64,000 nt of DNA from Gigaspora rosea (lineage: Eukaryota > Glomeromycota > Glomeromycetes > Diversisporales > Gigasporaceae), in contig QKWP01000251.1 in assembly GCA_003550325.1 (NCBI GenBank), forward strand, positions 294,179 through 358,178. The letters run 5' to 3'. The translations under genes were made by a program, and so were the position numbers. Shown here in pieces: positions 11,347 to 21,488 of this stretch. The notes below the pieces were generated by a model. That model saw only the letters and a list, made by a program, of their open reading frames with translations, was not told the origin of the DNA and made no database searches. Each line of letters opens with the position of its first letter. Position 1 is the first letter of the stretch.

Positions 11347-12454
11347 TCATATTCAAAAAAGACAAAAAATAAATCCGAATTGGCTAAGAACGATAATATA
11401 TATATATATATTCATTTCTTTAAACGAATTGTAATCATACCTTAGATTTACCCTATTGTATTTTACACGTTTATTAATGGAAAATGATATAAAAATGCAT
11501 ATTATTACATGCAATATTGTAATAAATTACACTTTATCATCTCTTTTTATCCTTAAAAATAAACAAAACTATAACTTTATCGTTATATAACGATAAATCT
11601 ACTGTATTTTATCGCGGTTTGCAAAAATGATGTATCTTTGATCAAATTTGTACAATCACATGATCGTCGTTCGATAGTGCAATTGTAAAGTGATTTCTTA
11701 ATAAAAATTCAATGCAAATAAAATATATTTATAAGTTATGACTTCCTTATATTCATATACTCAAAATAACACTTATTTATATTCTCAAAAACAACTTCGC
11801 ACAATCAGTTGATTGTATGTGTGAGCTGCGATTTTCAAAATTTTATTTGCAAACGGCGGTAAATTGTTTACGTTTTCATCAATTTTCTCTGCGCGAATAA
11901 TTGTCTTAAGAACTTCAATTATAAAACACTATCAACAAAAGATCTAATCGATCAAATATAGATAAATACTACTATTTGATTATGGTTCGTTTATCGTAAT
12001 GTATTGTGACAAAAATTTAAATTTTGCAAAAAATTAGACCGGATAAATTCATAATATCAATTAAACTCCTAAAAAAAATTTCTCTTTTAATCTTAACAAG
12101 TCAGAAATATACAGTATAAAGTATATTAAAAAATTGGAAAGATAATTCAATTTGATTTTACAATTAGTGCATCGATGTATACAATTACATATCGTAGAAA
12201 TTATTTCGGTATAATTTCTACCTGAATTTTGGCATTCGGCAATGTCTAATTCTAAAATTCATACCGCAACTAATGGTTTATGACTAAATTCAAAACTAAC
12301 TCCATAAGTGTCGAAAGTATAAAGTAAAAAAAAAATGATATATCATTGATTGATATAATGATGTTATAAAAATAAAAAAAGTGTATTTTATTTAAGTAAT
12401 TCGATTTATAAAATTTTTTATTATCTTTCTTCATTTTGTTATAAATTAACAAGT
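11347..12454. other. A+T-rich spacer
   Basis: Contains an (AT)n run at 11397-11410. No gene seen. Confidence 0.4.
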
Positions 12455-12688
12455 ATGTCAAAAAATACAGCTGGACGACCACCAAAAGAGGTGAAGAAAT
12501 ATATCAAAAAGAAAAATGCAAATGTGGTAAATCTTGAACACGTGGAAAAAGCTGAAATATTTAGAGATACTGAGTTTACGGCAGTTAGTAGTGATGTTAA
12601 ACAAAAAATTCTAAGAGTTGTATCCGCAAGAAATCAACTTCTAGATGTCATTAGTTCTAAATTTGTCGAAAACAAATTTAAAGACTAG
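12455..12688 (+). CDS. Small basic protein, AT-hook-like N-terminus
   Basis: Begins MSKNTAGRPPKEVKKYIKKK: a GRP core flanked by lysines, as in AT-hook DNA-binding motifs. It continues with a helical, charged stretch to residue 77. No signal peptide or full domain. After the stop, a one-base frame change would continue TSNIEALMDNLEIRAFLNK to a stop near 12743, an uninterrupted helical stretch that may be the original C-terminus. It resembles the N-terminal tails of some BED-finger proteins of these fungi, but no zinc ligands are present. Could be a real small gene or the remnant of a transposon-related protein. Confidence 0.4.
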   Translation: MSKNTAGRPPKEVKKYIKKKNANVVNLEHVEKAEIFRDTEFTAVSSDVKQKILRVVSARNQLLDVISSKFVENKFKD

Positions 12689-12744
12689 TAATATTGAAGC
12701 TTTGATGGATAACTTGGAGATTAGAGCATTTTTAAATAAATAAA

Positions 12745-13154
12745 TCGAAATATATTTCATAATAATAAATAAAAAAAATAATTATAAATTTTGTTTTTAT
12801 TGTATATATATATTATAGCGATAGTATAGTTAATAATTGTTGTTACGCATAAATTACATCACTAAACTACTACAGCGCTATAAATTATTATAAGACAAAG
12901 TTGCAACAATTAAGTACTTGTTATGACATATATTATGGATTTCAGCTATTACTTTAGATTACGGCATAAATTATTGCTTGCGGCTTTATTTCTGCAACCT
13001 AAATACTTTCGGCGTTGCCGCAACCAATTTCTATGGCATGTATACATCGATGCAATGTTGTCAAAAGAAAACCTGTCAACAGATTTTTAATTATATTCGT
13101 ACTGGACACATTACTAACAAATTAAATTGATTTTTTCTGATGAGATTGACAGCA
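12745..13154. other. A+T-rich spacer
   Basis: No gene seen; a slightly richer patch at 12950-13070 has no open frame of note. Confidence 0.4.
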
Positions 13155-13163
13155 CTCATTTGA

Positions 13164-13358
13164 GAGTAGCAAAGTGATGACGCAAAAATTTGGCAGTCCG
13201 AGATCAATCGGGTCGAAAAACATTCTACGCCAACTGAAAAAATAATAGATTAAATTTCAACTCCGATTATTTCTTCAGTTGACGCAGAATGTTTTCCTGT
13301 CCGATTGATCTCGTAGATCACGGGACTGCCAAAGTTTTGCGTTATCACTTTGCTATTC
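13164..13358. mobile_element. Mutator-like MITE, 195 bp
   Basis: Inverted ends GAGTAGCAAAGTGATGACGC and GAATAGCAAAGTGATAACGC continue with high similarity for nearly 90 bp. They are flanked by an exact 9-bp direct repeat CTCATTTGA (13155-13163 and 13359-13367). Long inverted ends with a 9-bp duplication are the signature of Mutator-like (MULE) elements. Only a short unique centre remains, with no coding capacity. Confidence 0.88.
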
Positions 13359-13679
13359 CTCATTTGATATTATCTGATTAAAGCGAGGTTGGTAAACTTT
13401 CTCTTTTTATGTAGATGTATACTTCTACTTCATGAAAGAATCTAACATTAAAATGGCATGAAATCAATATTATGCCATAAAAATTTATGAAAAATTCTAT
13501 CCGAGTGATTGATGTTTTTCACACATGCAATAATTCGAATAAAAAATGCTTTAGTGCTACAAAATTAAAAATCGCATAATTCGAATGATAAAATAACAAG
13601 CTGCATAATTAGAATGATAGAAACATAATTCAAATTTTAGAATTTTAAGAACAACCTATTATTCTTCTATCTTTATATA

Positions 13680-13900
13680 GGCCGTTTTAGTTGATTATTA
13701 GGTTAACGTCAATATTTAGGCTCAGGCATGGGGGGGGGGGGCTAAACAAACACATATATTCCTAAGAAAATTTGATCAAATCTCATTGGTCAAAATTAAC
13801 CACATGATTAACGAAGTTTAAACTGCGTTGTGATTGGCTTTTTTAATTTTTGGAGAGCGAGGGGGGATGACGTTAACCTAAAAATAAACTAAAAACGACC
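13680..13900. mobile_element. Harbinger-like MITE, 221 bp
   Basis: The left end GGCCGTTTTAGTTGATTATT and right end (inverted) GGTCGTTTTTAGTTTATTTT continue into a shared AGGTTAACGTCA. ATA flanks both sides. A run of 12 G lies just inside. Its ends are related to those of the larger element at 14368-15908. Confidence 0.7.
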
Positions 13901-14367
13901 ATAATATGAAAAACATCTAATAGATCATTAACCCTTTGTTTATAATATTATATGGGATCCATCTTTTTTTTTAATGCACATACGTACAGTACGTATGTAC
14001 TTTAACACCAGTCACACTTATTTTGAAATTATTTGATCTACTCAATTACCTGTTCGGTTTTGTACTTTTTCTAACAATCTAGAAAAAATTATTCTATAAA
14101 TTGTGGGTGGGTTGGACACTAATTACTTAATTAATCTAGATTGTTATCAAACATCATACTTTATGAATTAAATTAAACCTAACTTATGCTTACTTTAACT
14201 ATTTTGATGTTCAAATATCCGTTAAGGTTTTCTAATATATAGAATACGTGTTAAATTCACTGTACTGTATTACGTAGCTGTGTGTAATATTCAGTATTAC
14301 TATTGTAAAACATTAATCTAATGAATCAATATTCATGGATGAATTATTTCAATGCACTATTACTTAA

Positions 14368-15908
14368 GGCCGTTCGAGTTTAATTCTTCGGTTAGCATCA
14401 CCCCCCCAGTTGAATTCTCCCTCCGAAAAATGAACAACCACTCGCCGATCACTCGATTTACATCGACCAATCAAATTGGCCCATATTTGCTCATTTTACG
14501 TACGTTGTGAAGGGTGCTGCGCCAAGTTTTTTCTTTTACTTGTTTACTTAGGTTATTTTCCCACTGGTTATATCGTACGATCGTATGATTTCTTCTTTTA
14601 TTACGTACTGTTTGTTAGAAATCAGTATAACCCCAAATAACATGAAAATGTGCAGCAGCGATTTCCGGTATAAGCACATGGTAACAGCGCATGCCAGGGC
14701 CACAATCCAATTTCTGCCCTTGGCATTTCGCTGCTAATGTTTGTTGATTACCTTTTTCACTAAAAAATAAGCGCATACCAGTTCTTGTGCTTGGCATTTC
14801 GAAGCTGCGATTTGTTTATTTCCTTCTTCGTAAGAAATAGATTACCCGCCATAGCCCCAAACTAGTTTTCGCCCTTGCCATTTTTCTGCTCATGTTTGTT
14901 TATTTCCTTTTTCTGCGAACAATGTAATTAGCCCAGTCTTGGCACCGTTTGAAGTATGGTACTGGCACATGGTAAATTATGGTACCGATGCTAAAACAAT
15001 TTTCACGTCACTTGCGCCTCGTAGAGTGGGAAGCCACTTCTAACTTTCGCCCCAAAGAAATGAGGTAATAGTGAGATCATCGTGAGTTAGAAGTGAATTC
15101 AATAGAAATAGTAGAGTTAGTCTAAAACTCATGTATTTATTAAGAGGGGAAAAGTATGTAATACACAATAAAACTCACGAATCGAGTTCTAACCTTCGAA
15201 ATAAGAGTAGAAGTGTTAAGAAGTTTTCACTTGTCCTTAAAAACATTTGTTGTAATAAAATCGTTTATTGAATTTACCTTGTCCCCAAAGAATATTCGTT
15301 ATTCTAAGTTAAAGTCGTATAGTTAGTTGTGACTTCGTAACCCGCGTTTTGAACTCCATTTAGTTTATAACACAGTTAGAAAAAAAGATTTTTTTTATAT
15401 AAAAACATAAATCGATTAAACCCTTTGATTACCTAATTTATCGAACAATTAGTCCATCCTATTGTTCAATTAATCCCCAATTTCGCCCTTGATCACGTGT
15501 TGATCGTTAATAATATTAACAGTTGTATTTGAACCCTTTAACATTTCTCGCCATAGAATAAGGAAAGAGAATTAGATAAATAGAGTGGAATTAGAGCTAT
15601 CAACCAAAGGCATTTATAAGAAATAAGAGAAATACTTACTTCGCTTGACCACGACGCAGCAAGACCCTAACGAACCTCGAGACCCGGACCAAATCAACCA
15701 CGCCTCTTTTGCCTGACAATTCGAGGATCAAGAGTCTTGCAAGAGTAAAGGACATTGATTTGATTAGATAGTGGTGTTGTTAGTGGATTTTTGTTGCATA
15801 ACCAATTTTCACCACTATAACAACGTATATGTTCGTTTCATTTTACCTCCTCACCCTCACGAGGGTCCTAGAAAGTGACGTTAACCGAAGAATTAACTGC
15901 AAGCGGCC
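14368..15908. mobile_element. PIF/Harbinger-like non-autonomous element, 1.54 kb
   Basis: Inverted ends GGCCGTTCGAGTTTAATTCT and GGCCGCTTGCAGTTAATTCT are both followed by TCGGTTARCRTCAC. TAA flanks the element on both sides (14365-14367 and 15909-15911). GGCC-type ends with a 3-bp TWA/TAA duplication are typical of PIF/Harbinger. The interior holds a degenerate tandem repeat (14685-14945) but no transposase or Myb-like frame. Confidence 0.8.
14685..14945. repeat. Three degenerate tandem copies, about 100 bp each
   Basis: Units share CCCTTGGCATTTCGCTGC, then TTTGTTTATTTCCTT and TAAGAAATAGATTACC-like segments. They start near 14685, 14780 and 14860 and lie inside the 1.54-kb Harbinger-like element. 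Confidence 0.6.
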
Positions 15909-16037
15909 TAAGGGTGAACATTGTAAATCCATAACAGATAAAGAAAGCCTCTTTTTACGTATACTGTACGTACAGTACATGAAACGATTCTTTAATCTTG
16001 AAAGATTCATTTAATTTTTATTGAATATCCAAAGTAA

Positions 16038-16892
16038 GGCCAGACCAATTTAATTCGGTGGTTTACATTATTGCCCCTTCTGCCTTCCCTATAAGAAAAA
16101 TGGACCGTAAAGGTACAGGTTGGGGAGTAAAGGCACGGGTTTTGATGGCACGGATTAAACCCGTATTTGGTACGAAGGAGGCTTGGATTGGCACGGATTT
16201 TTGGCCCGTGGTGGACCGTATGCCCGTACAAAATGGACCGTTAATGACTCGGGTTTTGCAACACTTTACTAGTCCAAATGGCACGGGATTTGGCCAGGTA
16301 ATTAACGTGAATTAACGTGTGATAAAAAAAAAAAATATACATACAAGTAGATTACATAAATTTATATCAACAATCAATACAATATAAACAAACTAACAAC
16401 TGCTAATGTATCAAATTTTGCAAGGAATTTTTTTTGTTAAGACACCCAGAGCAGTTTCATTAGTGAAATTATGAGATATCGCAATTTTTTAAAAAAAAAT
16501 CGTATATTGATCTTTCGCTCTTCATGAAACGAGCCAACACGTACCACCTTCGACACGTATCATTCCGTGAAATGAAGGTGCCATTACGTATGACGTGTCA
16601 TAACGTGCCACCTCCCCCGTACCACTTTTTACCGTGATATTCCGTCAACAGCTCTATACGTACCACTCCGACCGTGCCATTCCGTGGATTCCAGACACGA
16701 CCCGTACCACACCCCGGACCACTTTTTTTATAGGGCTTCCCCATTTTCCCCCCTCACTATATATGAAAATTTCGGAAAACTTTTATAATATCGCGGATAA
16801 TTTCGGAAAATATTTTTATAATAAGCTCCCTCCATCCCCCCTCTTTTGTGAGAAGGATGTAATGTAAACCACCGAATTAAATTGGTCTGGCC
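16038..16892. mobile_element. PIF/Harbinger-like MITE, 855 bp with insertion
   Basis: Perfect inverted ends of about 33 bp beginning GGCCAGACCAATTTAATTCG. TAA lies on both sides (16035-16037 and 16893-16895). Nearly all of the interior is a second element (16087-16735), so the original MITE was only about 200 bp. The identical ends suggest recent insertion. Confidence 0.88.
16087..16735. mobile_element. CACTA-like non-autonomous element nested in Harbinger MITE
   Basis: Ends CCCTATAAGAAAAATGGACC and CCCTATAAAAAAAGTGGTCC are inverted copies, flanked by CTT on both sides (16084-16086 and 16736-16738). About 250 bp inside each end are filled with a short G+C-rich motif in one orientation per arm (GGCACGGGT, GGACCGT on the left; ACGTACCAC, CCGTGCCAT on the right). 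A 3-bp duplication with dense subterminal repeats fits EnSpm/CACTA elements, although the terminus is CCCTA rather than CACTA. The open frames here are by-products of the repeat. Confidence 0.75.
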
Positions 16893-17189
16893 TAATTCAT
16901 AAAATTTTTTTTAACAAGTCCACACATAAGTGATTAGATTAATTCGAACTTTAAACCTGAACCAATCATTATATTCTCTTTATCACCACTAGTGTTTCGG
17001 TCTAAGCCTACTTTCAAAATCCGAAATGTTTCCCAAATTCCGAGACTTTTTCCGAAACCTCAATGCTTCGTTCTCAACTTTGCTCGTATTTTACGTTCAA
17101 TGAATTTCTACTCGGAATATTTCGGATCACTATTCTTTAAGCTCATCAATTTCTCCCAGTTTTGCTCGATTTCAAAGTATCGTCCGATT

Positions 17190-17370
17190 TCAAAAGTTTC
17201 GCACAATTTGTCAGTTTTGGATGTTTTGCCCAATTCGAAAGTTTCGCCCAATTTCGGAGTTTCGCCCAATTCGTAAGTTTCGCCCAGTTTCGGAAGGTTC
17301 GTCCAGATTCGGAAGGTTCGCCCAGTTTCGGAAGGTTCGCCCAGTTTGGAAGTTTCGGAAGTTTCTGATT
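17190..17370. repeat. 18-19 bp minisatellite
   Basis: About nine tandem copies of AGTTTCGCCCAATTTCGGA with drift to GGAAGGTTCGCCCAGTTTC. Looser TTTCGG-rich copies extend back to about 17000. The short open frames across it are repeat artefacts. Confidence 0.75.
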
Positions 17371-17434
17371 TTAAGCTTCTGGTGAAACTGGGTTTCGTTG
17401 GAATGTTCGATGTACTATGTAAATCAAATCTATA

Positions 17435-18188
17435 TGTGGCCCTATCAAAAATTTTCGTGTAACATACGTGTAAAATACTGCGGAAAAAGTTATTTCGACA
17501 AAAGTCTAAGTCTTTTATTGGCTTTTCTTTTTTATGAAAAAACTATTTATTACATTAAAAAATACTATTCACTGAACTTCCATGTAAATTTCTAAACAGA
17601 TTATTTTGTAGAATATCAAGAAGATACAAATTGAAATATATAAGAAATCGGCATATTCATATTGTATCCTCGATAGTCTACATATTAATCTATTTAGAAA
17701 TTTCACGTGAGAGTTCAGTGAATGATATTATATATTTTAATGTAATGTAGAGTTTTTTTATAAACTAAAAAATAACAAATTATCACATTCAAGTTAATAA
17801 TAAAAATACTGTGGAAATAGCTAAAAATTTATGTTTTTTTATTAGTTTTTTGGATATGAAAAAAAAACTCTACATTTCATTAAAATACACCATTCATTGA
17901 ACTCTTACGCGAAATTACTAAATAGATTAATATGTAGACTATCGAGGAGATACAATTTGAAATATGCCGATTTCTTATATATTTAAATTTGTATCTTATC
18001 GGTATTCTACATAATAATCTGTTTAGAAATTTCACATGGAAGTTCAGTGAATAGTATATTTTAATGTAATAAAGAGCTGTTTTCATAACAAAAAAAAAGA
18101 CAATAAAAAGACTTAGACTTTGTCGAAATAACTTTTACACGTATGTTACACGAAAAATTTTTGATAATTTATTTTCAATAGGGCCACA
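17435..18188. mobile_element. Two-level palindromic fold-back element, about 750 bp
   Basis: The outer arms begin GTGGCCCTATCAAAAATTTT and reappear inverted, ending GGGCCAC at 18187. They share CGTGTAACATACGTGTAAAA and GACTTAGACTTTGTCGAAAT-type blocks. Each arm is itself an inverted repeat around ATCTGTTTAGAAATTTCA and GTTCAGTGAATGATAT, so the same module occurs four times (about 17570, 17690, 17890 and 18020), alternating in orientation. No clear target duplication was found. Confidence 0.75.
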
Positions 18189-18700
18189 AGGACCCGAAAT
18201 ATACATAGATAGGTAAGGTGACTTTTAAATTTTTTATTAATTGCTGTACACAAGACTTTTTTATAATATCAGTACACAAAATTTATACCTTACAATAAAA
18301 AAATTAAAAAATATGCAAAATAAAATTCTAACCTTGATTATAGTATAAAATTTTATATAAGCTATAGCGATATATAAAATTATAATTTTTAGTAGTATCA
18401 TATTATTTTTTTAAAAAAATTCTCACGCATATAAACTTGCGCATTAAGATTCATTACATTAGGAAAGTTTTTTAATGAAGCCCTATGCAGGACAGATTTG
18501 CGACCCTGCTAGTAATCATTGAAGAAATTTTTGCAAAGATTTCTAAGTACATACAAATCTGCAAAAATCTTTATAGTGCAGAACTGCGAAGATTTTTAAA
18601 AATATAAATTTTGTATATAACTCGGTTAATTATATTTCTATATAATATTATATATATCAAAACATGCAATTTTTATTGTCCTATTATAAAATCTTACAAA
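18189..18700. other. A+T-rich spacer
   Basis: No gene seen. The repeat AAATTTTTGCAAAGATTT and its relatives occur near 18525-18600. Confidence 0.4.
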
Positions 18701-18714
18701 AATAAAATGAGATA

Positions 18715-19125
18715 CTACAAAACATCTTGGAGACATTATACAAATACCATAAAATAGAAACACAACACAAATGCCATAGAGACACACTACTACAAACATC
18801 ATAGAGACCACCATACAAACTATAAAAATACTACAATCATCGAAGAGATACTACAAATACCATAGAGCATCACTGTAGAAACACTACACAATGCCATAAT
18901 GACACCATGTTGCCATAGATACTACAAATACCATAGAGACACAAACGTAAAAATGTATAAAAAACCTAGTGTAATTTCAACTAAAAACGATGAACCTACA
19001 AAAAAATACAAGAAAAATGACGAANACACTATACAATACCGTAATGACACCATGTTGCCGTAGACACTACAAACGCCATAGAATCATTGTAAAGCCACTA
19101 CAACTGCCATCAACACATAGAGACA
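18715..19125. repeat. Degenerate minisatellite, about 22-24 bp unit
   Basis: Repeats of ACTACAAATACCATAGAGAC with many variants. The array is interrupted by an 85-bp block present twice (18940-19024 and 19125-19209), and by one undetermined base at 19025 that suggests an assembly join or uncertain call there. Confidence 0.65.
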
Positions 19126-19555
19126 CAAACATAAAAATGTACGAAAAACCTAGTGCAATTTCAACTAAAAACAATGAACCTACAAAAAAATACAAGAAAA
19201 ATGACGAAAATAAAAAAACCTACTGAATTTACTAACACAACGAGAAATTCACATTAAATCTTAAAAGATCCCAACTGTAATCTCTACTATCTGACCCAAA
19301 GACGAAGCCGCATCTTTCAGAATGTTCAACTAACAATGCAAAAAGAAAAGTTGTTCCCAAAGAACAAATCGCTAAAACAGGAGTACTGAAACCAATGATG
19401 ACTTCAATACCAACTATTAATGAAAGTTCAGGTAAGATAAATATTATAAATAAAAAAAATAGAGAAAAAAAAGCTACTTATCTTATTCAAATTTAGTAAA
19501 GCGAAGATGATCTAGATCTAATTTAGAAAATTTAGGGAATGAACTTATTAAATAA
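18940..19555 (+). pseudogene. Lysine-rich coding remnant, unrecognised
   Basis: The duplicated 85-bp block encodes KPSVISTKNDEPTKKYKKND and, in the second copy, KPSAISTKNNEPTKKYKKND. Further on, 19282-19432 is open as SLLSDPKTKPHLSECSTNNA...KEQIAKTGVLKPMMTSIPTINESS and meets a GTAAGA donor at 19433. After a TTTAG acceptor (19496) the continuation reads VKRR, a TGA at 19508-19510, then SRSNLENLGNELIK and a TAA. The lone TGA sits where CGA would keep an SR-type basic run. It looks like the 3' part of a small basic-protein gene whose 5' part was expanded and broken by the minisatellite. No family was recognised. Confidence 0.35.
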
Positions 19556-19694
19556 ATAATAAAAAAAATTAAGTAAAAAAAATTATGAACAAAAAAAATT
19601 AATTAAAAAAAATTTAAATAAAATATAAAAAAAAATTATAAATGAAAAAAATATAATTAAAAAATAATTAAAAAAATAATTAATAATAAAAAAA
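19556..19694. repeat. A-rich strand-biased spacer
   Basis: Almost only A with scattered T on this strand (AAATAAA-like units). Similar tracts lie at 20265-20345, 20630-20890, 21235-21488, 21620-21715 and 23080-23235. Confidence 0.7.
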
Positions 19695-20264
19695 GGGAAT
19701 GCCTATTTCCACCATAGTATTTTGCTATTTCCACCATAGTTACACAAAAAGTTACTATTTTTAGATTTTAATATAATATTGTATATTATAATTTTAATTA
19801 TTTTTAATTGGCCCAACTTGATTTAGGTTACCAAAACAAGACTTGTATAATATTATATGACATTAATGGCGTGTACCCAAAAATTATTTTTGCGAAAACA
19901 ATGCACTGGGCCTTTGTGTAACGTATGTGCATATCTTGTGTAACCAGTATATGTACTGTGATTGGATGTTGCTTTGAACCTAGATTTAGGATTAGGGTGG
20001 GCCGGAATTATATCTAACCCGCTAGGGGATTACCATGATAGTGCCCACTAGCATTAAGCTTAATGCCAGCTGACCCAACCAAAATAAGACTTGAGTAACG
20101 TTACACAACATTAGCTATGTGTAACCAAAAATTATTTTTGCAAAAACAATGCACCAGGCCTTTGTGTAACCTAAGTGCATATATTACGTTGAATTCTAAA
20201 AATAGAAAATCTTGTGTAACCATGGTGGAAATAGCAAAATACCATAGTGGAAATAGTAGCCCCC
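19695..20264. mobile_element. MITE of the CTATTTCCACCATAG family, 570 bp
   Basis: Inverted ends: left GCCTATTTCCACCATAGTAT, right (inverted) GCTACTATTTCCACTATGGT, with further similarity for about 50 bp including TTTTGCTATTTCCACCATGG. The interior holds a direct duplication of about 110 bp (about 19835-19935 and 20085-20185) sharing ATTATTTTTGC and AAACAATGCAC and GGCCTTTGTGTAAC. Related to the element at 26495-27589. Confidence 0.75.
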
Positions 20265-20629
20265 TAAAAAAAAAGAAAAAATAATATAATAAAAAAAAGC
20301 AAATAATATTAAAAATCGAAAAAATATATAAATAAATAAAAAAAGGCAATTACAATTTGTACACTAGTATATAAACACGGGTACATATGATAACTTAACA
20401 CAGGTACATATAATATCTTAAAATTTTGCTTATGAAACCACTCTTCGGGCTCTAACAAAAAAAATTCTTTGGAAAATTTTATATAAACTATAACTCTTTC
20501 CAATCCCAAAGCTGACCCTAATCCTAATCTTAAATGGGTTTAATTTTTGTCTATAATATATTTTATGCAGATTTGCAAATCAATTGATTAGTACTCGTGT
20601 ACATACATGTAGTGTACAAATAGTTTTTT

Positions 20630-20893
20630 CTAAAAAAAATAATAATAAAAATAAAATAAAATAAATTAAAAAAAAGAATTAAAAAAATTTAAAAAAAAAT
20701 AAAAATAAATAAAAAAATTAAACAAAAAAAATAAAGTAATAAAAAAAAAGTAAAAAAAATATTAAAAAAAATAATAAAATTAAAAAAATAAAAAATATGC
20801 AATAGATTATAAAAAAAATATGCATAAATAAATAAAAAAAATAATAATAAAATAAATTAAATTAAATTAAAATTAAAAAAATACAATTATTAT
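20630..20893. repeat. (A)n/TAAA-rich spacer
   Basis: Long strand-biased A tract with isolated T. Confidence 0.6.
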
Positions 20894-20894
20894 A

Positions 20895-21224
20895 AAACGC
20901 ACTTATGGTATTTTACCACCATAGGTAAATTAGATTTGCAAATCTATGTAACAAAAACAAAAAAATAAATTTTTACAAAACAAAAATAAATTTTATTACT
21001 TTAGGGTTAGGATAAGGCCTGGAATTTTATCAGGGCATCAGTATATACAAAATTTAGCAAAGAAATTTTTTATTAGGTGGTTTATAAGCAAAATTTTGCG
21101 ATATGAATTTTTTTAGAAAAAAATAAACAAAAAAACAAAATTTTTTGTTACACCTGATCTTAAATTTTGATTGGCTATTCTAATAGTTTTGTGTAACATG
21201 GTGTAAAACACCATAGGTGCGTTT
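20895..21224. mobile_element. Small MITE, about 330 bp
   Basis: Ends AAACGCACTTATGGTATTTT and (inverted right) AAACGCACCTATGGTGTTTT, each followed by an ACCACCATAGG-like motif. It resembles the CCACCATAG element to its left. No clear target duplication within the A-rich flanks. Confidence 0.65.
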
Positions 21225-21488
21225 AGTACAATTCAAAAAATAAAAAAAAATTTAAAAAAATAAAAAAAATGATCAATAAAAAAAGAAAAAATTAAAAAAA
21301 AATTAATAAAATTAATAAAAAAAATGAAAAAAATTAATAAAAAAAAATTTTAAATAAAAAATATTAAATAAATAAAAAAAAATAAAAAATAAAAAAAAAT
21401 ACGCAATAAATAATTAGAAAAAAATACATAAATAAATAAAAAAATAATAATAAAAATAAATTAAATTAAATTAAAATAAATAAAAAAA

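Noticed and set aside
16058-16315. Overlapping open frames of 73-94 codons on both strands
   Set aside because: They fall entirely in the subterminal repeats of the CACTA-like element and in the 18-19 bp minisatellite that follows; no protein family and no codon signal.
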